Both the position numbers and the translations under genes were made by a program. A DNA stretch of 64,000 nt. Source: Cohnella rhizosphaerae (GTDB taxonomy: Bacteria > Bacillota > Bacilli > Paenibacillales > Paenibacillaceae). Location of the stretch: assembly GCF_029525575.1 (NCBI RefSeq), contig NZ_JAPDIA010000003.1, positions 558,001-622,000 on the forward strand. Reading direction: 5' to 3'. The notes beneath the pieces are model-generated. The model worked only from the letters and a program-made list of their open reading frames with translations. It was not told the DNA's origin and did not search any database. Below, in pieces: positions 59,313 to 64,000 of this stretch (positions are counted from its first letter, which is position 1; each line of letters starts with the position of its first letter).

Positions 59313-59912
59313 TTGTTCTATCCCGAACCGATCGCCAAGCTGATCGAGTCCTTCTCCCGCCTGCCGGGCATCGGTCCGAAGACGGCGGCCCGGCTGGCGT
59401 TCCACGTGCTTCGGATGAAGGAAGAGGACACGATCGATTTTGCGAAGGCGCTGGTCAGCGTCAAGCGCAATCTGACGTATTGCTCGATTTGCTGCAATAT
59501 TACCGACACGGATCCTTGCCGGATTTGCTCGGACAAGACGCGCGATGCTTCGGCGATCTGCGTCGTGCAAGAGCCTAAGGACCTCGTCGCCATGGAGCGT
59601 ACGCGGGAGTTCGCCGGCTATTACCACGTGCTGCACGGGGCCATTTCGCCGATGGACGGCGTAGGTCCCGACGATATCCGCATTAAAGAGCTCGTGCAGC
59701 GTCTGAGCGACGAACGCGTGCAGGAGCTGATTCTGGCGACCAACGCCAACATTGAGGGCGAAGCGACCGCGATGTATCTGTCGCGTTTGGTTAAGCCTTT
59801 CGGCATCAAGGTGACGCGCATCGCGCATGGTCTTCCGGTCGGCGGAGATTTGGAGTACGCGGACGAAGTGACGCTCTCCAAAGCGCTGGAAGGGCGACGC
59901 GAACTTTTCTAA
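59313..59912 (+). CDS. recR: Recombination mediator protein RecR
   Basis: 199 residues. Works with RecO in loading RecA during gap repair. A helix-hairpin-helix ([18 protein letters not shown]), a four-Cys zinc finger ([19 protein letters not shown]) and a Toprim domain ([30 protein letters not shown]) lie in order. The start is TTG 59313, with GAGGAG upstream. It follows ebfC by 16 bp. Confidence 0.95.
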   Translation: MFYPEPIAKLIESFSRLPGIGPKTAARLAFHVLRMKEEDTIDFAKALVSVKRNLTYCSICCNITDTDPCRICSDKTRDASAICVVQEPKDLVAMERTREFAGYYHVLHGAISPMDGVGPDDIRIKELVQRLSDERVQELILATNANIEGEATAMYLSRLVKPFGIKVTRIAHGLPVGGDLEYADEVTLSKALEGRRELF

Positions 59913-59930
59913 TCGTAAAAATATTCATGA

Positions 59931-59954
59931 AAGAGCGCCCGCGGGCGCTCTTTT
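59931..59954 (+). terminator. Rho-independent terminator of dnaX-ebfC-recR
   Basis: AAGAGCGCCC pairs with GGGCGCTCTT, then TTTT. Confidence 0.8.
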
Positions 59955-60054
59955 CTGTGCTTGCCTGATTCTGAATGCCGATTCTGTGACATATAAATGG
60001 TATCGGGTTGTCCTTCGCGGGCGCTTGACCACACAGGAAAGGGAGCGGTGAGCA

Positions 60055-60345
60055 ATGTTGAAGGGGAGACGGGAAAGAATAGCGGCGCAGCAGCGCATGT
60101 CCGAACGGGAAAAGCTCGTGGATGAAGTTCGTCTGGCCGAGGCCGAGTGGCGGCAGGCATGCGTTCGTTTCGACGATGCCTTGGGCGCGGATCAGGTCGA
60201 CTATGCTATTTACCTGCTTGAAGCGGCCGAGCAGAAGCTGGACATGACGCTTCGGCGCGCGCGCATGCACTGGCACGCGGACCAAGCCGCGCAGCTGTCC
60301 GATTTTCGCATGGAGTCTGCCGTAGTCGGAGGCGAGGGCGCGTGA
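60055..60345 (+). CDS. yaaL: DUF2508 protein (YaaL family)
   Basis: 96 residues, mostly helical and charged (KLVDEVRLAEAEWRQACVRFDD; DYAIYLLEAAEQKLDM). Family and position between recR and bofA match B. subtilis yaaL. Its stop overlaps the GTG start of bofA. Function unknown. Confidence 0.88.
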   Translation: MLKGRRERIAAQQRMSEREKLVDEVRLAEAEWRQACVRFDDALGADQVDYAIYLLEAAEQKLDMTLRRARMHWHADQAAQLSDFRMESAVVGGEGA

Positions 60346-60608
60346 AGACGGTGTGGCTCGTCATGCTGGTCGTCTCTACGGCCTCCCTGTTGATGCTTCT
60401 CTTGCGAAGAAGCGCTCCGGGAGGCTGGCTTTTGAGGTTCGGCACCCATCTGGCGTTAGCGGCCTTCGCGATCTATGCGCTCAATTTCTCGGGGTGGATC
60501 AGCGGATGGCATGTGCCCTTAAATCCGGCGACGATCGGCGCGGTGTCGCTGCTTGGGTTGCCTGGCGTCGCGCTTGTGCTCGGTCTTCAACATATGCTGG
60601 TGCTATAA
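60342..60608 (+). CDS. bofA: Pro-sigma-K processing inhibitor BofA
   Basis: An 88-residue membrane protein of the outer forespore membrane. It holds the SpoIVFB protease inactive until the forespore signals. Two or three hydrophobic helices are visible. The C-terminal part NPATIGAVSLLGLPGVALVL matches the BofA family. The start is GTG 60342, overlapping the yaaL stop as GTGA. As in B. subtilis, an rRNA operon follows directly. Confidence 0.9.
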   Translation: MKTVWLVMLVVSTASLLMLLLRRSAPGGWLLRFGTHLALAAFAIYALNFSGWISGWHVPLNPATIGAVSLLGLPGVALVLGLQHMLVL

Positions 60609-60631
60609 AGCAACAAAAAGCGCGAAATGCA

Positions 60632-60661
60632 TTGACGAGCCATACCGGGATGTGTTAAATT
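60632..60661 (+). promoter_or_regulatory. rRNA operon promoter P1
   Basis: TTGACG (60632-60637), 18 bases, TAAATT (60656-60661). Confidence 0.6.
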
Positions 60662-60729
60662 AATTTTCGCGCCTAAGAGCGGCGGCCAAGCGGCCGTCGG
60701 AAAGAAAGCAAAATTCCAGAAAATATGGG

Positions 60730-60759
60730 TTGCATCGGATTAGGCGAGTGTGATATATT
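60730..60759 (+). promoter_or_regulatory. rRNA operon promoter P2
   Basis: TTGCAT (60730-60735), 18 bases, TATATT (60754-60759). A boxA-like leader with TTGAAAACTGAAC follows at about 60822. Confidence 0.65.
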
Positions 60760-60921
60760 ATTCAAGTCGCCGCTGAGAGGCCGCCGAGCAAGAGGCCGAG
60801 AGCGAAGACGAGATTGCTCCTTGAAAACTGAACATCGAGCGTTAAAACAAACGGACGCTGAAGCCTTTCGGGGCTGAGGCAAAAGTTATACCAGCTTTAT
60901 CATGAGCAAGTCGAACTACCC

Positions 60922-62482
<1,561 letters not shown>

Positions 62483-62563
62483 AGCCCTTCGGGGCAATAC
62501 GAAAGTCCGTGGCTTTAACGCTCGAGTTCAGTTTTGAAGGAGAAATCCTTCAGATCAACAACC

Positions 62564-62683
62564 GGTTTGGTGATAATGGCGGAAGGGTTCCACGCGTACC
62601 CATCTCGAACACGACCGTTAAGCCTTCCAGCGCCGATGGTACTTGGACCGCAGGGTCCTGGGAGAGTAGGACGTCGCCAAGCC
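62564..62683 (+). rRNA. rrf: 5S ribosomal RNA, located between 16S and 23S
   Basis: GGTTTGGTGATAATGGCGGA at the 5' end pairs with CGTCGCCAAGCC at the 3' end. The conserved CCCATCTCGAACACG (loop B/C region) lies in between. About 120 nt. It sits 85 bp after 16S, not after 23S as in most bacteria. Confidence 0.93.
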
Positions 62684-62740
62684 GGTCTTGATTCCTTCAT
62701 CGGAATCGGGATCAAGCCAGCGAGACTGGCCATACAATGC

Positions 62741-62817
<77 letters not shown>

Positions 62818-62843
62818 CCAAGTTTTAATGGAATACTTCCCAT

Positions 62844-62919
62844 GGGGACTTAGCTCAGCTGGGAGAGCACCTGCCTTGCACGCAGGGGGTCAACGGTTCG
62901 ATCCCGTTAGTCTCCACCA
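62844..62919 (+). tRNA. tRNA-Ala (TGC)
   Basis: 76 nt with encoded CCA. The acceptor stem GGGGACT pairs with AGTCTCC (one wobble), the anticodon stem CCTGC pairs with GCAGG, and the loop is CTTGCAC. Confidence 0.97.
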
Positions 62920-63155
62920 TTTTTATTCTCCGCGCAGCCTGCTGGTCAGATGGGCGGAGGGCAGAACTTGTTCTTTGAAAACCGGATAGCGAAACGAAAA
63001 TGCGCAAATTAGAAATTCTCTACAATGCCTTGTGTAGACTTTGCTGAGAGCGAAGAGATGTCGAATGGAACAGCCTTTCGAGGATCGGCCGGACTGCGCA
63101 AGCAGGTCGGCGGGTTGATCGGAGAACGCAGTGACATCGACAACTCGGAGCGTCA

Positions 63156-64000
<845 letters not shown>

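Overview
The window (64 kb, GC-rich, low-GC-Gram-positive gene content) looks like the chromosome of an endospore-forming member of the Paenibacillaceae; a Cohnella-like genus is my best guess. Evidence: Bacillus-type gene blocks (ywhD-PBP-speE; ywiB-argS-rpoE-pyrG-spo0F-fba-murA-rho-rpmE; SRP RNA-dnaX-ebfC-recR-yaaL-bofA-rRNA), sporulation genes (spoVAC, spoVAD, spo0F, bofA), and Firmicute regulatory RNAs (a T-box, a c-di-AMP riboswitch, a pyrG attenuator). The genus is inference; the 16S gene inside the window would settle it.

Layout. 1-2 kb: the end of a TetR regulator, a perfect 18-bp palindrome and an MFS drug-efflux gene. 2-3.1 kb: gene-free DNA full of repeats. 3.2-10.5 kb: a mannitol PTS operon (mtlA, mtlR, mtlF, mtlD) that also carries ptsI and ptsH. 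10.6-15.3 kb: two small membrane proteins on the minus strand and an ABC-2 exporter. 15.3-18.1 kb: a spoVA-type spore cluster (DUF421, SpoVAD, SpoVAC and a divergent DUF1657 gene). 18.2-24.1 kb: polysaccharide deacetylase, Fur-controlled siderophore ATPase, a 51-bp tandem array, and a MoxR/DUF58/DUF4129 operon. 24.5-31.2 kb: NlpC/P60 hydrolase behind a c-di-AMP riboswitch, an M1 peptidase operon, a secreted protein and an IS66-family element. 31.6-37.9 kb: ywhD, class A PBP, speE and a chemoreceptor. 37.9-38.7 kb: two more tandem arrays with a 52-bp period. 38.8-43.2 kb: two different arginyl-tRNA synthetases facing away from each other, one under a T-box. 43.3-60.6 kb: subtilase, then the conserved housekeeping block from rpoE to bofA. 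60.6-64 kb: an rRNA operon in the order 16S-5S-tRNA-Ile-tRNA-Ala-23S (23S runs off the end).

Data quality. Twenty genes, including pyrG, rho, dnaX and argS, which a cell is unlikely to live without, are interrupted by 28 apparent frameshifts. Nearly all behave as one extra base, and 24 lie in runs of five or more identical bases. Removing one base per site restores the family length (CTP synthase 535 residues, YwhD 171). I treat these as sequence errors and annotate the restored genes.

The most unusual signals are: several sequence-unrelated intergenic repeat families that share an exact 51- or 52-bp period; a Rho factor with a roughly 480-residue low-complexity C-terminal tail; the paired ArgRS genes, one with a repetitive insertion; the 5S gene placed between 16S and 23S; and an IS66 element sitting in the loop of a palindrome.
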